This document shows, one piece after another, positions 1 to 5,539 of a DNA stretch of 5,901 nt (the first letter of the stretch is position 1; every line of letters starts with the position of its first letter). The notes below the pieces were generated by a model, which was not told the DNA's origin, did no database searches, and was given only the letters and a program-made list of their open reading frames with translations. Origin of the DNA: Pseudomonadota bacterium (GTDB lineage Bacteria; Pseudomonadota; Gammaproteobacteria; Pseudomonadales; Oceanobacteraceae); the NCBI GenBank assembly GCA_023399105.1, contig JAEWQT010000342.1:1-5901 (forward strand), given 5' to 3'. Position numbers and translations under genes: made by a program.

Positions 1-1238
1 GTCGTTTCCAGAAAATCGATGTGGCCCAGCCATCGGTGGAAGACACCTATAAAATTCTGAAAGGCCTGAAATCACGCTTCGAAGAGCATCATGGTCTTCG
101 CTACACCGACAAAGCACTGAAGGCGGCTGCTGAGCTGTCAGAGCGCTACATTACCGATCGCAATTTGCCCGATAAGGCCATTGATGTGATTGATGAAGTC
201 GGGGCTATGCAGCATCTGCTGCCGGCCAATAAGCGTAAGAAAGTGATTAATGTGGCCGAAATCGAACAGGTGGTGGCATCCATTGCCCGCATTCCGCCCA
301 AAACCGTATCGGCGTCGGACAAAGAGTTGCTGTTTAAGCTGGAAGACAAGCTGTCGATGGTGGTGTTTGGTCAGGATGAAGCCATTCAGACCCTGTCTAC
401 CGCCATTAAAATGGCCCGTGCCGGCTTAACCTCACCGCAGAAGCCTGTGGGCTCCTTTCTGTTTGCCGGCCCGACCGGGGTGGGTAAAACAGAAGTTTCC
501 CGTCAGTTGGCGGCCGTGATGGGCATGGAGCTGATCCGCTTTGATATGTCGGAATACATGGAGCGGCATACGGTGTCGCGCTTAATTGGTGCGCCACCGG
601 GTTATGTCGGTTTTGATCAGGGTGGTCTGCTGACGGAAGCGGTAAACAAAAATCCGCATTGTGTCTTGCTGCTGGATGAAATCGAAAAAGCACATCCGGA
701 AGTGTTCAATATTCTGTTGCAGGTGATGGACCACGGTACCTTAACGGATAACAACGGTCGTAAAACCGACTTCCGTAATGTGATTCTGATTATGACCACC
801 AACGCCGGTGCCGAGCAGATGAGTCGCGCCAGTATTGGCTTTACGCATCAGGATCACAGCACTGATGGTGCAGAGGCACTGAAGAAAATCTTTACCCCGG
901 AATTCCGTAACCGCATCGACAACATTGTGCAGTTTGCGCCCTTGTCACGGGATACCATTCTGCATGTGGTGGATAAGTTCCTGGCCGAACTGCAGGGGCA
1001 GCTTGATGAGAAACGTGTGCTGCTGAACGTCAGTGAGGATGCGCGCCGCTGGCTGGCCGAGCACGGCTATGATGAAAAAATGGGCGCTCGCCCCATGGCT
1101 CGTCTGGTGCAGGATAAAATCAAGAAGCCGCTGGCCGAAAAGATTCTGTTCGGCGAGCTCAGTCAGGGTGGGGAAGTGGATATTCTTGCAGAGGGTGGCG
1201 AGCTGGTGCTGGCGGTGCCCGAAGAGGTGCCGGCCTGA
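1..1238 (+). CDS. clpA: ATP-dependent Clp protease ATP-binding subunit ClpA, C-terminal half (5' end outside window)
   Basis: ClpA is the cytoplasmic AAA+ unfoldase that feeds substrates, including ClpS-delivered N-end-rule proteins, into ClpP. The reading frame is open from base 3 (Arg-Phe-Gln-Lys-Ile-Asp) to TGA at 1236-1238, giving 411 residues. E. coli ClpA has 758, so the N-domain and most of AAA+ module D1 lie to the left. The GTG at 21 is internal, because the upstream codons already match ClpA. The fragment starts with the end of D1 (PDKAIDVIDE), followed by the complete D2 module. Its Walker A is GPTGVGKT (468-491), its Walker B is LLLDE (666-680), its sensor-1 Asn is at 801-803, its arginine-finger region is FRNR (903-914) and its sensor-2 is GAR (1083-1091). 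The ClpP-docking loop reads IGF (834-842), where E. coli has IGL. All key D2 residues are present. The gene converges on infA, 28 bases away. clpS normally lies just upstream, which cannot be seen here. Confidence 0.97.
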   Translation, partial: RFQKIDVAQPSVEDTYKILKGLKSRFEEHHGLRYTDKALKAAAELSERYITDRNLPDKAIDVIDEVGAMQHLLPANKRKKVINVAEIEQVVASIARIPPKTVSASDKELLFKLEDKLSMVVFGQDEAIQTLSTAIKMARAGLTSPQKPVGSFLFAGPTGVGKTEVSRQLAAVMGMELIRFDMSEYMERHTVSRLIGAPPGYVGFDQGGLLTEAVNKNPHCVLLLDEIEKAHPEVFNILLQVMDHGTLTDNNGRKTDFRNVILIMTTNAGAEQMSRASIGFTHQDHSTDGAEALKKIFTPEFRNRIDNIVQFAPLSRDTILHVVDKFLAELQGQLDEKRVLLNVSEDARRWLAEHGYDEKMGARPMARLVQDKIKKPLAEKILFGELSQGGEVDILAEGGELVLAVPEEVPA

Positions 1239-1279
1239 GGTCGGTACCACGCCGGGCAGGCTGGCATCAGCGTGCCCGG
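1229..1279. terminator. Two overlapping hairpins between convergent clpA and infA (possible 3'-end structures, no T-tract)
   Basis: Bases 1229-1237 can pair with 1257-1265 (nine pairs, one G-U, 19-base loop). This stem covers the clpA stop codon. The G-U pair becomes C/A on the other strand, so the stem suits the clpA transcript best. Separately, CCGGGCA (1252-1258) pairs with TGCCCGG (1273-1279). Inside that, GCT (1260-1262) pairs with AGC (1269-1271) after a G/G mismatch, leaving a six-base loop. This second stem lies over the infA stop codon and works on both strands. The two folds share 1257-1262, so they exclude each other. Neither is followed by a run of T on either strand, so classical intrinsic termination is not shown. 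They may protect 3' ends or be chance. Confidence 0.4.
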
Positions 1280-1485
1280 TAAGTAATCCGGCCTTTGCTC
1301 AGGTCGTAAGGGGTTAACTCCACTTTAACCTTGTCGCCGGTCAGAATGCGGATGTAGTTCTTGCGCATTTTTCCGGAAATATGAGCCGTTACCACGTGCC
1401 CATTTTCCAGTTTTACCCGGAACATCGTATTAGGAAGGGTATCAATTACCTCGCCTTCCATTTCAATGTGATCATCTTTTGCCAT
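1267..1485 (-). CDS. infA: Translation initiation factor IF-1
   Basis: IF-1 binds the A site of the 30S ribosomal subunit with IF-2 and IF-3 during initiation and guides initiator tRNA to the P site. The product is 72 residues, the usual length, and is one S1-like OB-fold domain. It is almost identical to my recollection of E. coli IF-1: it starts MAKDDHIEM, has the invariant core [16 protein letters not shown] and [13 protein letters not shown], and ends [10 protein letters not shown]. The ATG at 1485-1483 is preceded by a clear AGGTGA. The stop is TGA at 1269-1267. A likely own promoter lies in the 77-base spacer upstream. The gene is in the same direction as aat and bpt and may also receive read-through from them. 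Convergent clpA ends 28 bases from its 3' end. Identification is essentially certain. Confidence 0.99.
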   Translation of the reverse strand: MAKDDHIEMEGEVIDTLPNTMFRVKLENGHVVTAHISGKMRKNYIRILTGDKVKVELTPYDLSKGRITYRAR

Positions 1486-1488
1486 TCG

Positions 1489-1494
1489 TCACCT
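1489..1494 (-). promoter_or_regulatory. infA ribosome binding site
   Basis: On the minus strand the sequence reads AGGTGA-CGA-ATG. The six bases AGGTGA are fully complementary to the anti-Shine-Dalgarno end UCACCU of 16S rRNA. This is the strongest site among the minus-strand genes in the window and fits a highly translated factor. It fixes the infA start at 1485. Confidence 0.85.
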
Positions 1495-1504
1495 GTGTAG
1501 ACCT

Positions 1505-1528
1505 TGCACAATGCGCGCGCATTCTGCA
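1505..1528. repeat. 24-bp near-perfect palindrome in the infA promoter region
   Basis: The core AATGCGCGCGCATT (1510-1523) is a perfect 14-bp palindrome. It is flanked by one mismatched pair (C at 1509 and C at 1524) and then by TGCA arms at 1505-1508 and 1525-1528. In total 22 of 24 positions are symmetric. Bases 1511-1522 alternate strictly between purine and pyrimidine. The palindrome covers the predicted -10 hexamer and transcription start of infA. It could be an operator for a dimeric regulator, a hairpin in read-through RNA, or chance. I do not recognise it as the site of a known regulator. Confidence 0.6.
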
Positions 1529-1549
1529 CTAATTCGACACAATAAGCAA
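1513..1549 (-). promoter_or_regulatory. Putative sigma70 promoter of infA with GC-rich discriminator
   Basis: On the minus strand, TTGCTT (1549-1544) and CAGAAT (1526-1521) are separated by 17 bases. They match three of six and four of six consensus positions. The bases after the -10 hexamer are GCGCGCGC, an unbroken GC discriminator. Such discriminators are typical of promoters for translation genes that are repressed by ppGpp and DksA. Transcription would start near 1513 and give a leader of about 28 bases. This is predicted by eye; the hexamers are only moderately good. Confidence 0.45.
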
Positions 1550-1564
1550 AGCAGTGGGCTGCTC
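1549..1564 (-). terminator. Weak hairpin at the bpt stop codon, possible attenuating terminator
   Basis: On the minus strand AGCAG-CCCA-CTGCT forms five Watson-Crick pairs, plus one G-U pair at the base. It is followed by TTGCTTATTG, a T-rich but interrupted tail. The hairpin overlaps the bpt TGA (1565-1563) and abuts the predicted infA -35 element. The stem is short, so at best it would reduce read-through from aat-bpt into infA. Confidence 0.25.
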
Positions 1565-2276
1565 ATTCCGTCAGTGGCTGCCAATAATGGCCGTTCCAGG
1601 CTTCCAGCGGGCTGAAATTCGCTTTGTAATCCATTTTTCGGCTGCCTTCCACGTAGTAGCCGAGGTAGTTGTAAGGCAATGACAAGCCCTGCGCCAACTG
1701 ATTCAGGCAGAGGATCATAAAGGTGCCGAGTGAGCGTTTTTCCTCTTCCGGTGCGTAAAAACAATAGACCGATGATACCCCGTCCAGTAGCAGGTCAAAC
1801 ACCATACAGGCCACCAGTTGATCCTTGTGATGCGCCATCAGGAAGCGGCTGGTACCGAAGTCGCTGAGCAGGAAATCGGCAAATTGTTCACGACTGGCCG
1901 GATACATATCGCCGTCGGCATGACGGGTATTAATGTAGCGTTCAAATAAATCGTAGCAGCCGGCTTCGGCTTGCTGTGGCTCGCTTACGCTCAGGCGCAG
2001 ATCCTGATTCCTGCGCACAATCCGGCGCTGGTTGCGGTTGGCTCTGAAGTCGCTCAGGCGCAGCCGGACGGATTGGCAGGTGCTGCAGCCGGGGCAGTCG
2101 GGACGGTACAGCAGGCGGCCGCTGCGGCGGAACCCATTCAGGCTGAGCAGGGTCAGAGATTGCTGATCCAGCTCTTCACCCGGGTCCACATAAGTGCTGC
2201 GGGCATCACGATCACTCAGGTAACTGCAGGAATGGGTGTCGGTGGGCTGAAACAGCCGGAAGGTACGGGAATGCAT
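1563..2276 (-). CDS. bpt: Aspartate/glutamate leucyltransferase (Bpt, arginyltransferase-like family)
   Basis: Bpt transfers leucine from Leu-tRNA to proteins with N-terminal Asp or Glu, marking them for ClpS-ClpAP. It is often annotated as ate or 'putative arginyl-tRNA-protein transferase'. The 237-residue product has the usual family length. The N-terminal ATE domain shows CSYL (17-20), FRRSG (49-53), YRPDCPGC (57-64) and a further Cys67. The C-terminal GNAT-like transferase domain contains RHADGDMYP (118-126), an SVYCFYAPEEEKRSLG segment (169-184) and YLGYYVEGSRKMDYK (204-218). The start ATG (2276-2274) overlaps the aat stop in TAATG. It has no convincing Shine-Dalgarno, which suggests reinitiation after aat. 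The stop is TGA at 1565-1563. The assignment to Bpt rather than a true arginyltransferase rests on gammaproteobacterial context and resemblance to Pseudomonas Bpt; substrate choice cannot be read from motifs alone. Confidence 0.94.
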   Translation of the reverse strand: MHSRTFRLFQPTDTHSCSYLSDRDARSTYVDPGEELDQQSLTLLSLNGFRRSGRLLYRPDCPGCSTCQSVRLRLSDFRANRNQRRIVRRNQDLRLSVSEPQQAEAGCYDLFERYINTRHADGDMYPASREQFADFLLSDFGTSRFLMAHHKDQLVACMVFDLLLDGVSSVYCFYAPEEEKRSLGTFMILCLNQLAQGLSLPYNYLGYYVEGSRKMDYKANFSPLEAWNGHYWQPLTE

Positions 2277-2278
2277 TA
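2274..2278 (-). other. TAATG stop/start overlap coupling aat and bpt
   Basis: On the minus strand the aat stop TAA (2278-2276) and the bpt start ATG (2276-2274) share one A. The bases before the bpt ATG (CCCGGATTCTGTTA) carry no good Shine-Dalgarno at normal spacing. Translation of bpt therefore probably depends on ribosomes finishing aat, keeping the two N-degron transferases in step. Confidence 0.75.
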
Positions 2279-2965
2279 ACAGAATCCGGGCAGTGGGGGC
2301 AGAGAAGGTGCATTGGTATGCTCTGTAAGGTGTTGCTCAAAGGTGTCGCGGTCGAGCTCGATAAGACCAAAGCGGGCCAGGTGGTCGGTTTTCATCTGGC
2401 AATCAATCAGTTTAATCCCCTGACGGAACAGCCACGGTGCAATCCGGGCAAAGGCGAACTGTGACGCTCCGGAACGGTGAGAAAACATGGATTCACCAAA
2501 GAATACGGTGCCAATCTGCAGGCCATAAAAGCCGCCGCACAAGTCGCCATTTTCATCCCAGACCTCGGCGCTTAACGCCCGGCCAGCATGATGCAGGCGG
2601 GTATAAGCCTCGATCATTTGCGGGTTAATCCAGACCCCGTTGGTGGCGGAGCGGGGGGCTGAGCAGGCCAGCATCACCCGCTTAAAAGCCAGGTTTGTGG
2701 TGAGGTGCCAGGGTTTTTTCAGCAATTTTCGGACGGAGCGCGGAACGTGAAAACTGACTGGGGTGATTACTGCCCGTGGTGCCGGCGTCCACCACAATCG
2801 CACATCGTCGGGGTCGTGCCAGGGGAAAATGCCTGCCCGGTAGGCGGTGTCGAGCCAGAGCGGTGACATACCGCCGCCGGCGGCCAGTAAACCATTCGGA
2901 TCGGACAGCGCTTTTCGCGTTGGCGGAAAAGCAGGAAAGCCATTTTCGTCAAGCCAATCAATCAT
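2276..2965 (-). CDS. aat: Leucyl/phenylalanyl-tRNA--protein transferase (Aat)
   Basis: Aat moves Leu or Phe from aminoacyl-tRNA to proteins with N-terminal Lys or Arg, creating degrons read by ClpS and degraded by ClpAP in the cytoplasm. The 229-residue product is close to E. coli Aat (234). Landmarks are DPNGLLAAGG (22-31), GIFPWH (45-50) with the substrate-pocket Trp49, LWWTPAPRAV (57-66), GVWI (110-113), FFGESMFS (155-162) with Glu158, and LIDCQM (186-191) with Asp188 and Gln190. These match residues needed for activity in E. coli Aat. Two positions differ from what I remember as usual: Gln169 where ASK is common (here ASQ), and RFG (198-200) where SLG or SFG is common. The ATG at 2965-2963 gives the typical family N-terminus, with only a weak GGG upstream. 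The gene is first of an aat-bpt pair and divergent from ftsK. Confidence 0.96.
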   Translation of the reverse strand: MIDWLDENGFPAFPPTRKALSDPNGLLAAGGGMSPLWLDTAYRAGIFPWHDPDDVRLWWTPAPRAVITPVSFHVPRSVRKLLKKPWHLTTNLAFKRVMLACSAPRSATNGVWINPQMIEAYTRLHHAGRALSAEVWDENGDLCGGFYGLQIGTVFFGESMFSHRSGASQFAFARIAPWLFRQGIKLIDCQMKTDHLARFGLIELDRDTFEQHLTEHTNAPSLPPLPGFC

Positions 2966-3016
2966 GTAAAACCCGTGGTAGACTGCGCTATCCGGTCATT
3001 TTTGCAGGAATAAGAG
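2966..3016. promoter_or_regulatory. 51-base divergent spacer between aat and ftsK
   Basis: This is the only non-coding DNA between the two divergent start codons, so both genes' upstream signals must sit here or inside the opposite gene's first codons. On the plus strand I see only weak -10-like candidates, TAAAAC (2967-2972) and TAGACT (2979-2984), without a good -35. No LexA-type CTG-N10-CAG box is present, unlike the SOS-linked promoter known upstream of E. coli ftsK. No convincing hairpin was found. Confidence 0.4.
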
Positions 3017-3023
3017 TTGTCAA
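2995..3023 (-). promoter_or_regulatory. Candidate aat promoter overlapping the ftsK start codon
   Basis: The minus strand carries a perfect -35 consensus TTGACA at 3023-3018, inside codons 1-3 of ftsK. At 17 bases lies AATGAC (3000-2995), only three of six matches to a -10. Transcription would start near 2988 with a leader of about 22 bases. The poor -10 makes this tentative. Confidence 0.3.
3006..3019 (+). promoter_or_regulatory. ftsK ribosome binding site with TTG start
   Basis: AGGA (3006-3009) lies seven bases before TTG (3017-3019), ideal spacing. The next in-frame option, GTG at 3038, has AAGGA ten bases upstream and would drop seven residues. The TTG start gives MSKDTSEVD, similar in style to other FtsK N-termini, and is preferred. 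Confidence 0.7.
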
Positions 3024-5521
3024 AGGATACGTCTGAAGTGGATTTTCAGCCAGCAGGTCATGCCAGTGTTGCGTCCGGCAACAGCTGGAGTCGCCGCCAT
3101 GATGCGGTTTTTTTGGCGTTATTGCTGGCCAGCTTATTGTTGTTGCTGGCCCTGTTCACCTATTCGCCGCTGGATCAGGCCTGGTCCGTCAGTGGTGATG
3201 CGCCAGCGCGCAATGCCGCCGGTAAAGTCGGTGCTTTTCTGGCTGATGTTCTGTTTCACGCCTTTGGGTATTTAGCCTTTGCTATCCCGCTGCTGGTTAT
3301 GACCAAGCTGGTGTTGCTGTTTCGTAAAACCGCACGTACCGATGGTTTGTTCTGGCTGACCCGCAGTGGCGGGTTGTTGCTGTCGTTATCCATGCTGTGC
3401 GTACTGGCCGAAATGAGTATCTGGCAGGGCGATACCTTGCCTGCTGGCGCCGGCGGGATTATCGGGCAGTGGTTGGTGTCGCTGTTGTTACCACTGTTCA
3501 GTTTTGCCGGCACTGCGGTGGTGGTCGCCGGCTTATTGGCATTAGGGCTGATGCTGTATCTGGAGTTTTCCTGGCTGCAGCTGTTTGATCGCCTGGGCGG
3601 CTGGTTGCTGCAGCGCTTGCAGAAACAACCGCAGGCTGCAGTCGATAAGCAAACGGCTGCACCGGTGGTGGCTGATGATGAAGAGCCGGCGTTGCTGACT
3701 GCTCCGGTGGTGGAAAAACCCGCCCGTAAAGGCTTGTTCAGTCGTCGTGATCGTGCTGAACCTTCGCTGGAGAGTAACTCGGCAGCAGCAGAAAAGGGTA
3801 GCGAGCCACCATTGCTGCTGGATACGTTAGCGCTGGAGATCGACGATCGTAACGATGATGACGAGCTGCTGCCCTGGGATGATGAACCGGTTGTAACACA
3901 GGCCCGCAGAAAGCCACGTGCAGCGGTTGCTGCCGAGCCGCTGGCGATACCGATTCAGCCACTGGAAAAACGCGAAAGTAAACCCAGTGAGCGGGCTCAG
4001 CGGGATTTGCAGGGCAGTTTGTTTAAAGGTGATCAGCCGTTGCCTTCCATTGCGTTGCTGGATCCGCCACGTGCTGATCAGAAGGCCGGCTTTTCCGCTG
4101 AGCGCCTGCAGGAGTTATCGCGTCTGCTGGTACAGAAACTGGCCGATTTCGGGGTCAAAATTGAAGTCACCGCTGTTGCCCCTGGCCCGGTAATCACCCG
4201 CTTTGAAATTCAGCCGGCGCCAGGAGTAAAAGCCAGTAAGATTTCCAATCTGGCCCGTGACCTGGCCCGCTCTATGGCCATGCTCAGCGTGCGCGTGGTG
4301 GAGGTTATTCCGGGTAAATCGGTCATGGGTATTGAAGTGCCGAACGAAGATCGGGCGGTTGTGTCGCTGTCGGAAGTGCTGGCCTCGGAAGAATACGACC
4401 GCTCCAAATCGCCGCTGACGCTGGCACTGGGGCATGACATCGGCGGCAATCCGGTCATTACCGATCTGGCCAAAATGCCGCATTTGCTGGTGGCCGGTAC
4501 CACCGGTTCCGGTAAATCCGTGGGTGTAAACGCCATGTTGCTGAGCCTGCTGTTTAAATCCACACCGGATGATCTGCGCCTGATTCTGGTCGACCCGAAA
4601 ATGCTGGAGCTGTCGGTGTACGAAGGCATTCCGCATTTGCTGACGCCGGTAGTGACCGACATGAAGGAAGCCAGCAATGCGCTGCGCTGGTCGGTGGCGG
4701 AAATGGAACGGCGCTATATGCTGATGGCGGCACTGGGCGTGCGCAACATTGCCGGCTACAACAATAAAGTGCGCGATGCCATTGAGGCCGGCCAGCCCAT
4801 TGTTGACCCGCTATGGAAAATTGAGCAATCGTTTGAAACGCAGCCACCCTTGCTGCAGCCGCTGCCCTACATCGTCATCGTCATCGATGAATTTGCCGAC
4901 ATGATGATGATGGTGGGCAAGAAAGTAGAAGAACTGATTGCCCGTATCGCTCAGAAAGCCCGTGCATCGGGTATTCACATGATTCTGGCCACGCAACGGC
5001 CGTCGGTGGATGTGATTACCGGTCTGATCAAAGCCAATATTCCGACTCGTATATCGTTTCAGGTGTCGTCCAAAATCGACTCCCGCACCATTCTGGATCA
5101 GGGTGGTGCTGAACAGCTGCTGGGCCACGGCGATATGCTCTATATGCCGCCCGGTCATGCGGTGCCGGAGCGTGTGCACGGTGCTTTTGTGGACGATGAC
5201 GAAGTGCATCGCCTGGTGGCGGAGTGGAAGCAACGTGGCGCCCCGGATTACATCGAAGAAATTACCCGTCATGACGAAGAAGGCGGTGGCGGTGCCGGCG
5301 GTGATCTGGGCGATGGTGAGCAGGATGAGCTGTACGACCTGGCCGTAGCCTTTGTTACTGAAAGCGGTAAATGCTCCATTTCTTCCGTACAGCGCAAATT
5401 ACGCATCGGCTATAATCGCGCCGCGCGACTGGTCGAAACCATGGAAGCCGCTGGCGTGGTTTCATCACCGGCGCACAATGGTTCCCGCGAAGTGCTGGCC
5501 GGTTCACCACCTGAATATTAA
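3017..5521 (+). CDS. ftsK: DNA translocase FtsK
   Basis: FtsK is a hexameric, ATP-driven DNA pump anchored at the division septum. It moves the chromosome terminus, activates XerCD recombination at dif and helps assemble the divisome. The 834-residue product is near the Pseudomonas length and lacks the very long linker of E. coli FtsK (1329). The N-terminal membrane domain has hydrophobic segments at about 30-49, 78-102, 116-135 and 148-183; the last may be one or two passes. A charged linker of about 165 residues follows, rich in Asp, Glu, Arg and Pro. The alpha/beta motor runs from about 359 to 750, with Walker A GTTGSGKS (494-501) and Walker B VIVIDE (620-625). A glycine-rich spacer then leads to the gamma winged helix (about 770-828), which contains RIGYNRAAR and would read polar KOPS sequences. 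It starts at TTG with a good ribosome binding site. The stop is TAA (5519-5521). lolA follows after 15 bases. Confidence 0.98.
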   Translation: MSKDTSEVDFQPAGHASVASGNSWSRRHDAVFLALLLASLLLLLALFTYSPLDQAWSVSGDAPARNAAGKVGAFLADVLFHAFGYLAFAIPLLVMTKLVLLFRKTARTDGLFWLTRSGGLLLSLSMLCVLAEMSIWQGDTLPAGAGGIIGQWLVSLLLPLFSFAGTAVVVAGLLALGLMLYLEFSWLQLFDRLGGWLLQRLQKQPQAAVDKQTAAPVVADDEEPALLTAPVVEKPARKGLFSRRDRAEPSLESNSAAAEKGSEPPLLLDTLALEIDDRNDDDELLPWDDEPVVTQARRKPRAAVAAEPLAIPIQPLEKRESKPSERAQRDLQGSLFKGDQPLPSIALLDPPRADQKAGFSAERLQELSRLLVQKLADFGVKIEVTAVAPGPVITRFEIQPAPGVKASKISNLARDLARSMAMLSVRVVEVIPGKSVMGIEVPNEDRAVVSLSEVLASEEYDRSKSPLTLALGHDIGGNPVITDLAKMPHLLVAGTTGSGKSVGVNAMLLSLLFKSTPDDLRLILVDPKMLELSVYEGIPHLLTPVVTDMKEASNALRWSVAEMERRYMLMAALGVRNIAGYNNKVRDAIEAGQPIVDPLWKIEQSFETQPPLLQPLPYIVIVIDEFADMMMMVGKKVEELIARIAQKARASGIHMILATQRPSVDVITGLIKANIPTRISFQVSSKIDSRTILDQGGAEQLLGHGDMLYMPPGHAVPERVHGAFVDDDEVHRLVAEWKQRGAPDYIEEITRHDEEGGGGAGGDLGDGEQDELYDLAVAFVTESGKCSISSVQRKLRIGYNRAARLVETMEAAGVVSSPAHNGSREVLAGSPPEY

Positions 5522-5524
5522 ACA

Positions 5525-5539
5525 GAGGTTGTTATTGTG
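5525..5539 (+). promoter_or_regulatory. lolA ribosome binding site with GTG start
   Basis: GAGG (5525-5528) lies eight bases before GTG (5537-5539). The alternative in-frame ATG at 5555 would cut six residues from the signal peptide, including its basic residues Lys2 and Arg4, and has no comparable ribosome site. The site sits in the 15-base gap after the ftsK stop, which leaves little room for a separate promoter and suggests co-transcription. Confidence 0.7.

Noticed and set aside
1239..1266. tRNA gene between clpA and infA, as in E. coli (serW region)
   Set aside because: The spacer is only 28 bases, too short for a tRNA.
1033..1317. Plus-strand 94-codon frame overlapping the clpA end and infA
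   Set aside because: It overlaps two certain genes out of frame and resembles no protein I know.
1971..2279. Plus-strand 102-codon Ala/Gln-rich frame opposite bpt
   Set aside because: It is the reverse strand of a well-conserved gene, with composition typical of a shadow frame.
3005..3540. Possible KOPS (GGGNAGGG) or LexA boxes near ftsK
   Set aside because: Reading both strands I found only partial GGG-A-GGG matches and no CTG-N10-CAG with proper spacing.
4115..4677. Long antisense open frames of 173 and 155 codons inside ftsK
   Set aside because: They lie wholly opposite the conserved FtsK motor, their sequences are low-complexity and unlike known proteins, and no ribosome site is evident. 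They are shadows of ftsK codon usage.
4871..4915. Short tandem repeats ATCGTC and ATG in ftsK, as a possible phase-variation tract
   Set aside because: They are three or four units long, in frame, and encode the conserved Walker B strand and following Met-rich helix; slippage of trinucleotides would not shift the frame.
4811..5272. Antisense 153-codon frame rich in His and Asp opposite the FtsK Walker B region
   Set aside because: Its His run is the complement of the ATG repeat encoding the Met run in FtsK. No independent evidence of coding.
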